Shown: positions 1 through 6,528, counted from the stretch's first letter. The stretch is DNA of 9,771 nt from JAVBNU01 sp031551265 (GCA_031551265.1 JAVBNU010000063.1:1-9771), one strand, 5' to 3'. Notes: generated from the sequence alone by a model not told the origin. Numbers and translations: made by a program.

Positions 1-1246
1 CGTTTGATTTCATATCAGCTAACTTAATTTTTAACATTTCAATAAACAATTTTTCAGTTTCGATTTTTGATACCTGAAAATTACCGTGCGGGTCTCTATC
101 CATTAACAAATGTGCTTTAATCTTTGTTGGCATGCTGTGGAATACCTCTGAGTCAGCTTGATTAGTTTTAGCCATTTGAGCTTCAATAATTTCAAATCTA
201 ACTTCGTCATTCGCTGCGTTGATGAAGTTTGCATCATCTTCAACCAAAGCCAATAAATCATTAATATTAGAAATCATAGATTTCATTTCAGGTACGAATT
301 CAATCAATCCTTCGGGAATAAGAACCGTACCGTAGTTTTTGCCTTGTTCAGCGCGTTTTGCAACTGCATCAGCTAAGTAATTAACGATTGAATCAAGTGA
401 CATTTGCTTTGCTTCAACTTCTTCTGAAATCAAAGTCACGTTAGGTTGAGTTTGCAATGCGACCTCTAACGCAACGTGCGTAGCGCTTCTGCCCATAAGT
501 TTAATAAAATGCCAGTATTTTTTAGCTGAATTAGCGTCACGTTGAATGTTGCCAATCAACTCGCCATAAGTTTTTGTAGCTGTATCAAAACCGAAAGAGA
601 TTTCAATCTGGTCATTTTTCAAGTCACCATCAATTGTTTTAGGACAGCCAATAACCTGTATACCTGCATTTTTAGCCATAAACCATTCAGCAAGCATCGC
701 TGCGTTGGTGTTTGAGTCATCACCGCCGATTATGATTATGCCGTTGATACCAAGATTTTGGCACGTGTTCCATGATTTCATAAAATGTTCTTCAGTCTCT
801 AATTTTGTACGACCTGAACCAATTATATCGAAACCACCTGTGTTACGGTATTGATTAATGATTTCATCATTGAATTCAATGTACTTACCGTCAATTATGC
901 CTGAAGGTCCGCCCAAGAAGCCATATAAATGATTGTCAGGATTAGCTTGTTTCAAAGCGTCGTAAATACCAGCAATAACGTTATGTCCGCCCGGCGCTTG
1001 ACCGCCTGAAAGAATTACGCCAACGTTTTTGATTCCAAGCGATTGTTCATCATTTGAAACATTAAATGTCACAACAGGTTTTCCGTAGCTGTTTGGGAAC
1101 AAGTCCTTAATCTGAGCTTGGTCAGCAATCGACTCAGTATTTTGGCCTTCTGTAATATAAAGTTTTTTTATCCCGCTCATCAATGACGCAGGAAGTTTTG
1201 GCGCGTATTTTAAGCGTTCTGTTTGCAGTGCAGATATTTTTTTCAT
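1..1246 (-). CDS. pfp: Pyrophosphate-dependent 6-phosphofructokinase (PPi-PFK), 3' end cut by the window
   Basis: This enzyme phosphorylates fructose 6-phosphate to fructose 1,6-bisphosphate using pyrophosphate instead of ATP, reversibly, in cytoplasmic glycolysis/gluconeogenesis. About 415 residues are visible and the C-terminus lies beyond position 1. The glycine-rich segment SGGQAPGGHN is at residues 80-89 and LGGPSG at 111-116. GGDDSNTNAA (174-183) carries the second Asp typical of PPi-users, where ATP enzymes have GGDGS/T. PKTIDGD (202-208) has the Lys that replaces Gly in ATP enzymes and the catalytic TIDGD. MGR (251-253) contacts the sugar phosphate. The long N-terminal extension before the glycine-rich motif fits the long (about 550-residue, plant-beta/spirochaete-like) class. 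The ATG at 1244-1246 is preceded by AGGAGAA at 1251-1257. It is divergent from the small gene at 1396. Family assignment is firm; kinetic preference is inferred from the motifs. Confidence 0.95.
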   Translation of the reverse strand, partial: MKKISALQTERLKYAPKLPASLMSGIKKLYITEGQNTESIADQAQIKDLFPNSYGKPVVTFNVSNDEQSLGIKNVGVILSGGQAPGGHNVIAGIYDALKQANPDNHLYGFLGGPSGIIDGKYIEFNDEIINQYRNTGGFDIIGSGRTKLETEEHFMKSWNTCQNLGINGIIIIGGDDSNTNAAMLAEWFMAKNAGIQVIGCPKTIDGDLKNDQIEISFGFDTATKTYGELIGNIQRDANSAKKYWHFIKLMGRSATHVALEVALQTQPNVTLISEEVEAKQMSLDSIVNYLADAVAKRAEQGKNYGTVLIPEGLIEFVPEMKSMISNINDLLALVEDDANFINAANDEVRFEIIEAQMAKTNQADSEVFHSMPTKIKAHLLMDRDPHGNFQVSKIETEKLFIEMLKIKLADMKSN

Positions 1247-1250
1247 AATC

Positions 1251-1257
1251 TTCTCCT
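1251..1257 (-). promoter_or_regulatory. Ribosome binding site of the PPi-PFK gene
   Basis: AGGAGAA on the minus strand, about 4 bases before the ATG at 1246. It fixes the start of the truncated phosphofructokinase gene. A possible weak promoter lies further upstream (TTGTGT, 17 bases, TACAAT), but it is too poor to call. Confidence 0.7.
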
Positions 1258-1395
1258 GTTTTTATCCTCGTATTTGCACTCTAATTGTAGTATGAACAAA
1301 CAGACCACACAACAATAAATTAATAATTGGTGTAATGAAGTCATGCCGAAATTTTTTTATACTAAACATGTTGGCCAAAACATAAGGAGAAAGTC

Positions 1396-1665
1396 ATGAC
1401 AGAAAAAAAGCCATCCGAGTATCTTAATAAAGGTCTGCACAAGTATGGTCACGTAAAATTTGCAGACCCGATAAACAACAAATATCCTATAGACAACGAA
1501 GAACATATTCGCGCAGCATGGAGCTATATCCATATTCCACGGGATTTTAAGAACTACACTGAAGAGGACTTAGATATAATCAAAAAGCGCATCATAAGCG
1601 CGTGGAGAGAGAAAGTGCACCCTGAGGGCCCGCCTGGTATTACAGATAAAAAACATAAACACTAA
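1396..1665 (+). CDS. Small conserved protein of unknown function, DUF6582-like
   Basis: An 89-residue soluble, charged protein with no signal peptide or membrane segment. The core (about residues 16-72) contains KYGHVKFADP, NKYPIDNEEHIRAAWSYI and a C-terminal helix IIKKRIISAWRE. I recall this pattern (YG-x-FAD-N-K-YPIDxxEHIRAAWSYI...IKxRI..A) from small bacterial proteins and from domains attached to phage head-maturation proteases (DUF6582 in Pfam; name from memory). Its biochemical role is unknown. The start is supported by AAGGAGA at 1385-1391, five bases upstream. A poor -10 (TATACT, 1358-1363) without a clear -35 lies upstream. It is followed by a strong hairpin terminator and is probably monocistronic. 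No other phage-like gene is nearby, so there is no reason to call this prophage. The gene is confident; the family name is moderate. Confidence 0.85.
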   Translation: MTEKKPSEYLNKGLHKYGHVKFADPINNKYPIDNEEHIRAAWSYIHIPRDFKNYTEEDLDIIKKRIISAWREKVHPEGPPGITDKKHKH

Positions 1666-1676
1666 ACCAAACACAC

Positions 1677-1707
1677 AAAAGAGGAACAGCGAAACTGCTC
1701 CTCTTTT
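1677..1707. terminator. Bidirectional intrinsic terminator between convergent genes
   Basis: A 13-bp stem with one A/C mismatch (1677-1689 with 1695-1707) and a 5-base loop CGAAA. The arms end in A4 on the left and T4 plus ATTTT on the right, so U-runs form on either strand. It lies between the stop at 1665 (plus) and the stop at 1724 (minus). Confidence 0.88.
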
Positions 1708-1723
1708 ATTTTGATTTTGATTA

Positions 1724-1912
1724 CTAGTCTAAAAGTGCCTCTAAGATGTTGGCGTTTTTGGCAGCATAGCCTGTTTCACGTACTTTTTGCTTGTGAATAT
1801 ACGTTCTTAACGCCTCACGTATAAGCTCACTGCGCGAACGATTTTCTTTTTCCGCTACGTCATCTATTCTGTCTAAAAACTCTTCGGGCATTGAAATCAA
1901 AACTCTTGCCAT
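1724..1912 (-). CDS. Ribbon-helix-helix (CopG/Arc-type) DNA-binding protein, orphan
   Basis: A 62-residue protein with the classic ribbon-helix-helix order. A short beta strand RVLISMP (3-9) would pair in a dimer and insert into the DNA major groove. Helix A follows (about 10-22, EEFLDRIDDVAEK), then helix B (SRSELIREALRTYI, 26-39). A C-terminal tail of about 20 residues could bind a partner, as toxin-antitoxin antitoxins do. The ATG at 1912 has a strong GGAGGAA (1921-1927) 8 bases upstream. No toxin gene follows: the terminator at 1677-1707 begins within 20 bases of the stop, and no small ORF precedes it. It is therefore either a stand-alone regulator or an orphan antitoxin. It may regulate its own promoter in the AT-rich stretch upstream. 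Family is confident; target unknown. Confidence 0.9.
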   Translation of the reverse strand: MARVLISMPEEFLDRIDDVAEKENRSRSELIREALRTYIHKQKVRETGYAAKNANILEALLD

Positions 1913-1920
1913 TGTTGCAA

Positions 1921-1927
1921 TTCCTCC
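1921..1927 (-). promoter_or_regulatory. Strong ribosome binding site of the RHH gene
   Basis: GGAGGAA on the minus strand, 8 bases before the ATG at 1912. A TATAAT at 1931-1936 is too close to the start to act as a -10 for a translated message, because transcription would begin inside this site. Confidence 0.75.
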
Positions 1928-2087
1928 ATTATTATAGGTTTATATTCTCTCTATATATAAATAAAGTATTTTGTTATATAAAAAATGCTAAAAAATATAT
2001 AAATATTATATTTTTTTTACAAAAGTTAATAAACGCGTTATCGTGAGTTCTAATTAGAATTGCAGCATCAAAGCAGCCGTCACTCTG

Positions 2088-2118
2088 CGACATAAGGCAT
2101 CAAATTATACTTATGTCG
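2088..2118. repeat. 9-bp perfect inverted repeat, 13-base loop
   Basis: CGACATAAG at 2088-2096 and its exact reverse complement CTTATGTCG at 2110-2118. There is no T-run after it on either strand, so it is not a simple terminator. It is part of the dyad cluster at 2041-2245. Confidence 0.6.
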
Positions 2119-2142
2119 TGAATAAGCGGAGTATTATGCTAT

Positions 2143-2199
2143 GATATGCCACTTACGTTCGTATCAAGAATTTCTAGATGCCCAATGTCGTGGCATGTC
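2143..2199. repeat. 10-bp inverted repeat (one G-T pair), 37-base loop
   Basis: GATATGCCAC at 2143-2152 and GTGGCATGTC at 2190-2199. It is enclosed by the shorter pair AATAAGC/GCTTATT (2121-2127 with 2238-2244), giving a nested fold that would fit a small structured RNA. Confidence 0.5.
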
Positions 2200-2264
2200 A
2201 AAACCTTGCTACATTTAAGATTTAGCACCTTATAACAGCTTATTTTTGAAAATGTTTAAATTAA

Positions 2265-3419
2265 TTATTTCTTACCCGTTGTAATCGCGGCATAAATCAG
2301 CTTTGAAGCTTGAACAATAAACTCTTTGCCTTGCGGCGCGTTATGAGGGCGATTAGCAAGAATGACAACGATGTATTTTTCACCTTCAGGTGTGTAAACT
2401 ATCCCGGCATCACCAAGCATTCTGCCGATATCACCGGTTTTGTGAATAAACAGAGCATTCTCAGGCAAGCCGGCATGTATGAGGCGATTATTTCTGATAT
2501 CGCTCATGTAATCAATCACATACTCTCTTGAGCTGAGCGAAAGGAAATTAGGGTTCTCAACGTTTAAAAGCATTGTCGCTAATTCGCGTGCTGTGGTTGT
2601 GTTTTGTCCTTCCAAATCAGGCAGCCAGTTTTCTATATGAGTATTTTTCATACCCCAGCGTCTCAAAGCTCTGTTTGTATCTGCGACACCACCCATTGAA
2701 GCCATGAGCATGTTAGTTGCTGAATTATCAGAATCACGCATCATCATGCGCGCAAGCTGGTCAATCGTATAGACAGAATTCTCGGCCTTAAACTGAAGTT
2801 CGCCTGAGCCACCTGCACGGAATACATCAGTTAAAACAAATTTATCTTTCAGCGTTAGCTGCTTCAGCTCGATTGACTTAAATAATTCCAATAAAACAGG
2901 GATTTTAATAATACTGGCAGCAGAATAAAGCTTATCAGCGTTAATATCAATGTATTTGCTGGTTTTATAATCTAAAACATAAATAGCCGGTTGAATAGTC
3001 GGATATGCTGCAGCAAGCTGGTTTAACTGAGACTTAAGCTGCGTCATCTCACCAATTTCGTAGAGAGGCTGCATTTCAGCTTTTTTCGTTTGAGGTTTCA
3101 CCAAAATACGCTGCCCAAAAAGGTTATCATTATGCACAATGTATTTAGATTTATTAGCCAAATAATTGAAATTGGTCATAGAGCCGACTTTGCTAGGAAA
3201 AATTGATTTAAGAATCGGAGAAACTGAGTGCTGGTAAGCATACGGCAAAACGAACAAAATCAGGCACAAAAACACCATACTACTGATTATACGCTGCATT
3301 AACGGCGTTTTTTGAATTACACGCTTCTTCTTTGAATGCAGCGTACGAGGCTTAACTCGTTGCCCAGGTAATGATGTTTTGTATACGTAATTATAAGTCT
3401 TTTTGTATGCTAGTTTCAC
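2265..3419 (-). CDS. Membrane-anchored serine hydrolase, class A beta-lactamase fold (cyanobacterial type)
   Basis: A 384-residue protein with a basic cytoplasmic N-terminus (1-42), one membrane segment (about 43-62) with no obvious cleavage site, a linker, and an extracytoplasmic class A beta-lactamase-like domain (about 125-380). The catalytic motifs are complete: SIIK (Ser169, Lys172), SDN (230-232) and KTG (327-329). The omega-loop region reads WLPDLEGQNTTT (265-276). Only Glu270 could stand in for the deacylating Glu, and the loop is shorter than in true beta-lactamases. Close relatives as I recall them are cyanobacterial 'serine hydrolases' with the same PDLEGxNTT block. Cell-wall peptide hydrolysis or penicillin binding is as likely as resistance. 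It starts with GTG at 3419, after GGGAGAGAG (3426-3434). The next Met (41) has no ribosome site and would lose the basic tail. It is divergent from the PLP enzyme at 3530. No clear terminator follows. Fold is certain; substrate unknown. Confidence 0.92.
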   Translation of the reverse strand: MKLAYKKTYNYVYKTSLPGQRVKPRTLHSKKKRVIQKTPLMQRIISSMVFLCLILFVLPYAYQHSVSPILKSIFPSKVGSMTNFNYLANKSKYIVHNDNLFGQRILVKPQTKKAEMQPLYEIGEMTQLKSQLNQLAAAYPTIQPAIYVLDYKTSKYIDINADKLYSAASIIKIPVLLELFKSIELKQLTLKDKFVLTDVFRAGGSGELQFKAENSVYTIDQLARMMMRDSDNSATNMLMASMGGVADTNRALRRWGMKNTHIENWLPDLEGQNTTTARELATMLLNVENPNFLSLSSREYVIDYMSDIRNNRLIHAGLPENALFIHKTGDIGRMLGDAGIVYTPEGEKYIVVILANRPHNAPQGKEFIVQASKLIYAAITTGKK

Positions 3420-3457
3420 AAAAAACTCTCTCCCAAAGTATCTTTGTGTATTATATA

Positions 3458-3486
3458 ATAATAACAGTCATGAATTTATAGTCCAA
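3458..3486 (-). promoter_or_regulatory. Possible sigma-70 promoter of the serine hydrolase
   Basis: On the minus strand, TTGGAC (3481-3486), 17 bases, then TATTAT (3458-3463). The neighbouring palindrome ATTATATAAT (3450-3459) offers a TATAAT on both strands and may serve the divergent gene. The -35 is a weak match. Confidence 0.35.
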
Positions 3487-3518
3487 ATAATGTATTTTTT
3501 CGCAACAATTAACGAACT

Positions 3519-3522
3519 GGAG
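3519..3522 (+). promoter_or_regulatory. Ribosome binding site deciding a TTG start
   Basis: GGAG in the context CTGGAGTAG, 7 bases before the TTG at 3530-3532. The first in-frame ATG is more than 100 codons further on, inside the conserved domain, so TTG must be the start. Confidence 0.7.
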
Positions 3523-3529
3523 TAGCCCA

Positions 3530-4771
3530 TTGAACGTAGAACAACTGATTTTCGAGGCTGAACAAAAAATCGCCAAAGAATTTACAAAAGTAGATAAGAT
3601 TAAAGAATTTAATCAGGAAAAAGTCTTAAAATCCTTTCAGGATAATAAAATAGGCGCTGAACATTTTTTTACGGTGAGCGGCTATGGCCACGATGATTTA
3701 GGCAGAGACGCAATTGACAAAGTTTTCGCCCAAGCCTTCAACGCCGAAAAAGCAATCGTTCGCAACCATTTTGTATCAGGCACGCATGCGCTCGCTTGCA
3801 GCTTATTTGGCAACTTAAGACACGGTGAAAAGCTTATCTCTGTTGTTGGTTCACCATATGACACCATGGAAGAAGTAATCGGCAAACGAGGTGACAAACG
3901 CGCCTCTCTAATGGGGCATGGCGTTTTATATGAAGAAGTCGAGCTTAAAAAAGATGGTGACACTGAAATCGCCGACTTTGATAAAATTGCCAAAACCATT
4001 GATAAATCAACCAACATGATTTTAATACAACGTTCTCGGGGTTATTCATTAAGAAAATCTGTAAACATCAATGAAATTGGCGAAATTGTGAGCATTGCAA
4101 AAAAAAATAATCCTGAATGCATATGTTTTGTAGACAATTGCTATGGCGAATTTGTCGAAGAACGAGAACCACTTGAAGTAGGCGCAGACCTGATTGCAGG
4201 GTCACTCATCAAAAATCCGGGCGGCGGCATAGTCGAAGCTGGCGGCTACATAGCAGGTAAAACAAAATACGTTGACTATGCAGCACAACAACTTACGGCT
4301 CCGGGCATCGGCTCAAAAGGCGGCGCAATGATGAACCAATCGAGATTAATTTTACAAGGTTTTTTCATGGCGCCTTCAATAGTTTCTGAAGCTCTCAAGG
4401 GCGCGATTTTAGCCGCACAAGTTTTTGAAGATATAGGCTTTGTCTCAACACCAAAAGCCACAGAGCGCAGAACCGATATTATTCAGACAATAAAATTCGG
4501 CACACCTGAGCCACTACTCTCTTTTTGCAAGACTTTGCAGCAGTACTCTCCTGTAGAATCTTATTTGACACCGATTCCTGATGAAGTTGTAGGCTATGAT
4601 GACAAGCTCATTATGGCAGGCGGCTCATTCATCGAAGGCTCTACAATTGAACTTTCGGCAGACGGCCCGCTCCGTGAGCCATATGCGGCATATATGCAAG
4701 GCGGCCTGAATTATGCCCACGTTAAAATTGCCCTCAAAGGTATTCTGAATAATTTATCTAAAATAGCTTAA
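3530..4771 (+). CDS. PLP-dependent enzyme, methionine gamma-lyase/aluminium-resistance family (YnbB-like)
   Basis: A 413-residue cytoplasmic fold-type I aminotransferase-like enzyme of the family listed in Pfam as Met_gamma_lyase (B. subtilis YnbB and 'aluminium resistance protein'). Visible landmarks are FFTVSGYGHDDLGRD (46-60), SGTHAL (83-88) as the phosphate-binding loop, VDNCYGEF (201-208) with Asp202 facing the pyridine nitrogen, and GSLIKNPGGG (224-233) with Lys228 as the probable Schiff-base lysine. GGSFIEGSTIELSADGPLR (364-382) is the conserved C-terminal block. Length is normal for the family. Relatives are named for C-S lyase similarity, but the physiological substrate is poorly settled; sulfur amino-acid breakdown is a family-based guess. 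Start is TTG with GGAG at 3519-3522. The next gene on the same strand starts 95 bases later with no clear terminator between them. Family is confident, reaction uncertain. Confidence 0.93.
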   Translation: MNVEQLIFEAEQKIAKEFTKVDKIKEFNQEKVLKSFQDNKIGAEHFFTVSGYGHDDLGRDAIDKVFAQAFNAEKAIVRNHFVSGTHALACSLFGNLRHGEKLISVVGSPYDTMEEVIGKRGDKRASLMGHGVLYEEVELKKDGDTEIADFDKIAKTIDKSTNMILIQRSRGYSLRKSVNINEIGEIVSIAKKNNPECICFVDNCYGEFVEEREPLEVGADLIAGSLIKNPGGGIVEAGGYIAGKTKYVDYAAQQLTAPGIGSKGGAMMNQSRLILQGFFMAPSIVSEALKGAILAAQVFEDIGFVSTPKATERRTDIIQTIKFGTPEPLLSFCKTLQQYSPVESYLTPIPDEVVGYDDKLIMAGGSFIEGSTIELSADGPLREPYAAYMQGGLNYAHVKIALKGILNNLSKIA

Positions 4772-4866
4772 TTTTTATTACATTTTTTTAAGCAGCAATA
4801 CTATAAATAGCAATTTTTTTCATGTTTGAACTTTATTCGAATACATCGGCCTACAAAGGAAATAGA

Positions 4867-5448
4867 ATGATAAATGCTATAAACAGCGCTAATACACTCC
4901 AACGCAAAACAAATCCCGCCACAAAGGCTGCTCAATCCGCAGTGTCGCAAAATACAAATTATGCACCCCTAAACAACCTGTCAAATTTTAACGCATTAGG
5001 TGCAAGTCAGGTTAAATTTGGCTCAACCTTCATAGATGAAAAAAATTACGTAGTGATACTTTATGCACAAATCAACATATCCTCAGAAATTGAAAAAGCC
5101 AAAAAAGCCCTGCGTAAAATTTCAGAGAAAAAAGCCATAGGAAACTTTATTGACAATATCAGCGGCGGCAGAGACCGGCTGTCACATCTTGAATATAGAA
5201 CACTTTATACTAGAGGTCAGCACGTATATGCTCAATATCGCCAAAAGCTCAAGGAATTGTCAACAAAAAAAGGAATCGAAGCATTGCGGCAAGAGTGTGA
5301 GGCGCAAATAAAAGACAATCCGTCGCAACTTAGTCGAAAAGAGAGAAGATTGAGCGTAGAAGCCGTAAGCTACGACTGGGCTATCGATGCGGTAGAAGAA
5401 ATGGTTGAAAATGTCGGCACCCTGTTTACAAAATCACCCTTTGATTAA
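4867..5448 (+). CDS. Uncharacterised 193-aa protein, probably lineage-specific
   Basis: I do not recognise this protein. The ATG at 4867 is preceded by AAAGGA (4855-4860) with 6-base spacing. An in-frame ATG 15 codons earlier (4822) follows a T-run with no ribosome site, so the shorter form is preferred. Residues 1-47 are polar and low in complexity (Asn, Ala, Ser, Thr), suggesting a disordered or secretion-like N-terminus without a hydrophobic core. QVKFGSTF (48-55) is followed by a short beta-like stretch YVVILYAQINI (61-71), then a basic, mostly helical part (72-165) and an acidic C-terminal helix (DWAIDAVEEMVENV, 170-183). There is no membrane segment or catalytic motif. It may be cotranscribed with the PLP enzyme or use the TATAAAT at 4802-4808. 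A bidirectional terminator follows. Confidence 0.75.
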   Translation: MINAINSANTLQRKTNPATKAAQSAVSQNTNYAPLNNLSNFNALGASQVKFGSTFIDEKNYVVILYAQINISSEIEKAKKALRKISEKKAIGNFIDNISGGRDRLSHLEYRTLYTRGQHVYAQYRQKLKELSTKKGIEALRQECEAQIKDNPSQLSRKERRLSVEAVSYDWAIDAVEEMVENVGTLFTKSPFD

Positions 5449-5464
5449 TCAAAATTTTCATACA

Positions 5465-5497
5465 AAAAAGAGACCGGCTTTGAGCCAGCCTCTTTTT
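5465..5497. terminator. Bidirectional intrinsic terminator
   Basis: A 15-bp stem with two mismatches (5465-5479 with 5483-5497) and a 3-base loop TTG. The arms are bounded by A5 and T5, so a U-run follows on either strand. It separates the convergent genes ending at 5448 (plus) and 5512 (minus). Confidence 0.88.
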
Positions 5498-5511
5498 AAA
5501 ATTTACCTGAA

Positions 5512-5778
5512 TTACATTTCAGCTTTTTTCTGTTTATTGATTGTATCCTGAATTTTGTCCATAATTTCATCGCCTTTGCGTTGAACATCAGATACAATGT
5601 CGTTTGCCTTATCTTGTATTTCTTTCACAGCTTTGTCGGCTTTTTCTTTAGCTTCGCGCGCTGCCGCACCAAGTTTTTCTCTTGTTTCTTCACCTGATTG
5701 AGGCGCCAAAAGAATACCTACTACACCACCGACGATACCGCCGACTATGAAACCTGCTAAAAATTTTCCTGCTGACAT
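5512..5778 (-). CDS. YtxH-domain small membrane protein (second copy)
   Basis: An 88-residue protein. A glycine-rich membrane helix (about 5-25, FLAGFIVGGIVGGVVGILL) runs straight into the YtxH signature LLAPQSGEETR (23-33). An amphipathic Lys/Glu/Asp-rich helix, probably coiled coil, fills the rest (34-88). In Bacillus the YtxH family belongs to the general stress regulon, but its molecular role is unsettled. A helix anchored to the inner face of the membrane fits the sequence. The ATG at 5778 is preceded by AAGGAGA (5785-5791). It is the last gene of a three-gene operon, 25 bases after the DUF948-like gene, and is terminated at 5465-5497. It shares the APxSGEETR core with the first gene of the operon, so the two are paralogues. 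Confidence 0.9.
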   Translation of the reverse strand: MSAGKFLAGFIVGGIVGGVVGILLAPQSGEETREKLGAAAREAKEKADKAVKEIQDKANDIVSDVQRKGDEIMDKIQDTINKQKKAEM

Positions 5779-5803
5779 AATTTATCTCCTTATTTTTACT
5801 TAA

Positions 5804-6184
5804 TTACTTTTTTTTACTAAACAATTCTATCCCAGCGATAAGCCCCTTTGTAAAACCGCCTGACAGATGCTTGAATTGACCTAAAACGAGCCCGGCTATG
5901 TTGGCGACTTTACCTACAATTTTTCTGGCATTGTCAAACTGCCTGTCTGTGGCTGATGCCAGTAAGTTAAGATTTTTTAATGTAGTCTTCAACTCATCAA
6001 TAGTCGGTTCCAACTCTTGTTTCACCATCGTAGTCGTTTCGTCCAAATTTTTAGCCAATTTTGATAAATCAATTATTAATCTAATCAAATACACGGCAGC
6101 AACTGAAAGCACAAGGAACAAAATGATTTGTGCGTAGGTTAAAATATTTGATGCTATAGTTATGCTATCCAAAATTATCTCCAT
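5804..6184 (-). CDS. DUF948-like single-pass membrane protein
   Basis: A 126-residue protein with one membrane helix near the N-terminus (about 16-40) and a long heptad-like helix (41-80: LSKLAKNLDETTTMVKQELE and on) of the type seen in DUF948 proteins. A C-terminal amphipathic stretch ends in KKK. Function is unknown. DUF948 and YtxH genes are often neighbours in Firmicutes and other bacteria, where they are listed as general stress or envelope proteins. The ATG at 6184 lies 3 bases after the stop of the upstream ytxH copy (TAATGAATG) and has no separate ribosome site, so translation is probably coupled to that gene. Order and spacing make this the middle gene of a tight operon. DUF948 assignment rests on architecture and context more than on sharp motifs. 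Confidence 0.82.
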   Translation of the reverse strand: MEIILDSITIASNILTYAQIILFLVLSVAAVYLIRLIIDLSKLAKNLDETTTMVKQELEPTIDELKTTLKNLNLLASATDRQFDNARKIVGKVANIAGLVLGQFKHLSGGFTKGLIAGIELFSKKK

Positions 6185-6187
6185 TCA

Positions 6188-6499
6188 TTAATTTAATTCA
6201 TATTGACCGTTTTCAATAATTTTCGCTTTCGCCAATTGTCTAGCTTTTAAAGCGCTATTTATTTTGTTATACTGTTTTTCAAGCTGGAATCTTACCACAT
6301 CAATGGCATTTAAAGCCTGTTTTTTAGCAGCAATAACGTCAGGTGCATATTTTTCAGAAACATTACTAACAGCTTCTTGAACATCTTTACGGGTTTCTTC
6401 ACCCGACTTGGGCGCAAAAAGTATACCTGCAATAATGCCGCCTAAAACACCTGCTAATAAGCCTACACCAAACGATATTGAGTTATCTTCCTTTGACAT
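6188..6499 (-). CDS. YtxH-domain small membrane protein (first gene of operon)
   Basis: A 103-residue protein. A glycine-rich membrane segment (about 9-29, SFGVGLLAGVLGGIIAGILF) is followed by the YtxH signature FAPKSGEETR (28-37), then a helical, charged tail (38-103) that is longer than in the copy at 5512. The ATG at 6499 was chosen because GGAGG (6505-6509) sits 5 bases before it. An in-frame TTG at 6511 would extend the protein by 4 residues but would put that ribosome site inside the coding region. It leads the operon with the DUF948-like gene (3-base gap) and the second ytxH copy. Two YtxH proteins flanking a DUF948 protein suggests a hetero-oligomeric membrane assembly, which is inference only. 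Confidence 0.9.
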   Translation of the reverse strand: MSKEDNSISFGVGLLAGVLGGIIAGILFAPKSGEETRKDVQEAVSNVSEKYAPDVIAAKKQALNAIDVVRFQLEKQYNKINSALKARQLAKAKIIENGQYELN

Positions 6500-6504
6500 C
6501 TTGA

Positions 6505-6509
6505 CCTCC
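6505..6509 (-). promoter_or_regulatory. Ribosome binding site fixing the ytxH start
   Basis: GGAGG on the minus strand, 5 bases before the ATG at 6499. It argues against the upstream in-frame TTG at 6511, which would lie before this site. Confidence 0.75.
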
Positions 6510-6528
6510 AATTAAATTGTATTTCTTA

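Larger units (their letters stand above)
1929..2264. other. 336-base intergenic region: AT-rich half plus a dyad-rich half
   Basis: No convincing protein gene is present. About 1930-2040 is almost pure A/T (TATATA runs) and would serve as promoter DNA for the RHH gene. About 2041-2245 is visibly less AT-rich and holds several inverted repeats. TTCTAATTAGAA (2048-2059) is a perfect palindrome. CGACATAAG (2088-2096) pairs with CTTATGTCG (2110-2118). GATATGCCAC (2143-2152) pairs with GTGGCATGTC (2190-2199) with one G-T pair. AATAAGC (2121-2127) pairs with GCTTATT (2238-2244) and encloses the previous stem. This could be a structured RNA on either strand, a leader of the RHH gene, or a decayed element. 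I recognise no known RNA family. Confidence 0.45.

Noticed and set aside
1396..1665. Prophage remnant based on the DUF6582-like domain
   Set aside because: No integrase, capsid, tail or lysis gene and no attachment repeats are visible. A single small domain is not enough.
1724..1912. Toxin-antitoxin operon
   Set aside because: Only the RHH protein is present. A terminator lies directly downstream and no toxin-like frame flanks it.
2141..2218. A 25-codon open frame on the plus strand starting ATGATATGC
   Set aside because: No ribosome site, very short, and it overlaps the paired inverted repeats, so RNA structure or chance explains it better.
2310..2531. Plus-strand open frame antisense to the serine hydrolase
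   Set aside because: It lies wholly inside a gene with intact catalytic motifs, has no ribosome site and encodes no recognisable protein.
3682..4017. Minus-strand 111-codon frame within the PLP enzyme
   Set aside because: It is a shadow of the conserved coding sequence on the plus strand, with Ser/Pro-rich composition typical of antisense frames.
4822..4866. Upstream ATG giving a 208-aa version of the unknown protein
   Set aside because: No ribosome site precedes it, only a T-run, whereas AAAGGA sits 6 bases before the ATG at 4867.
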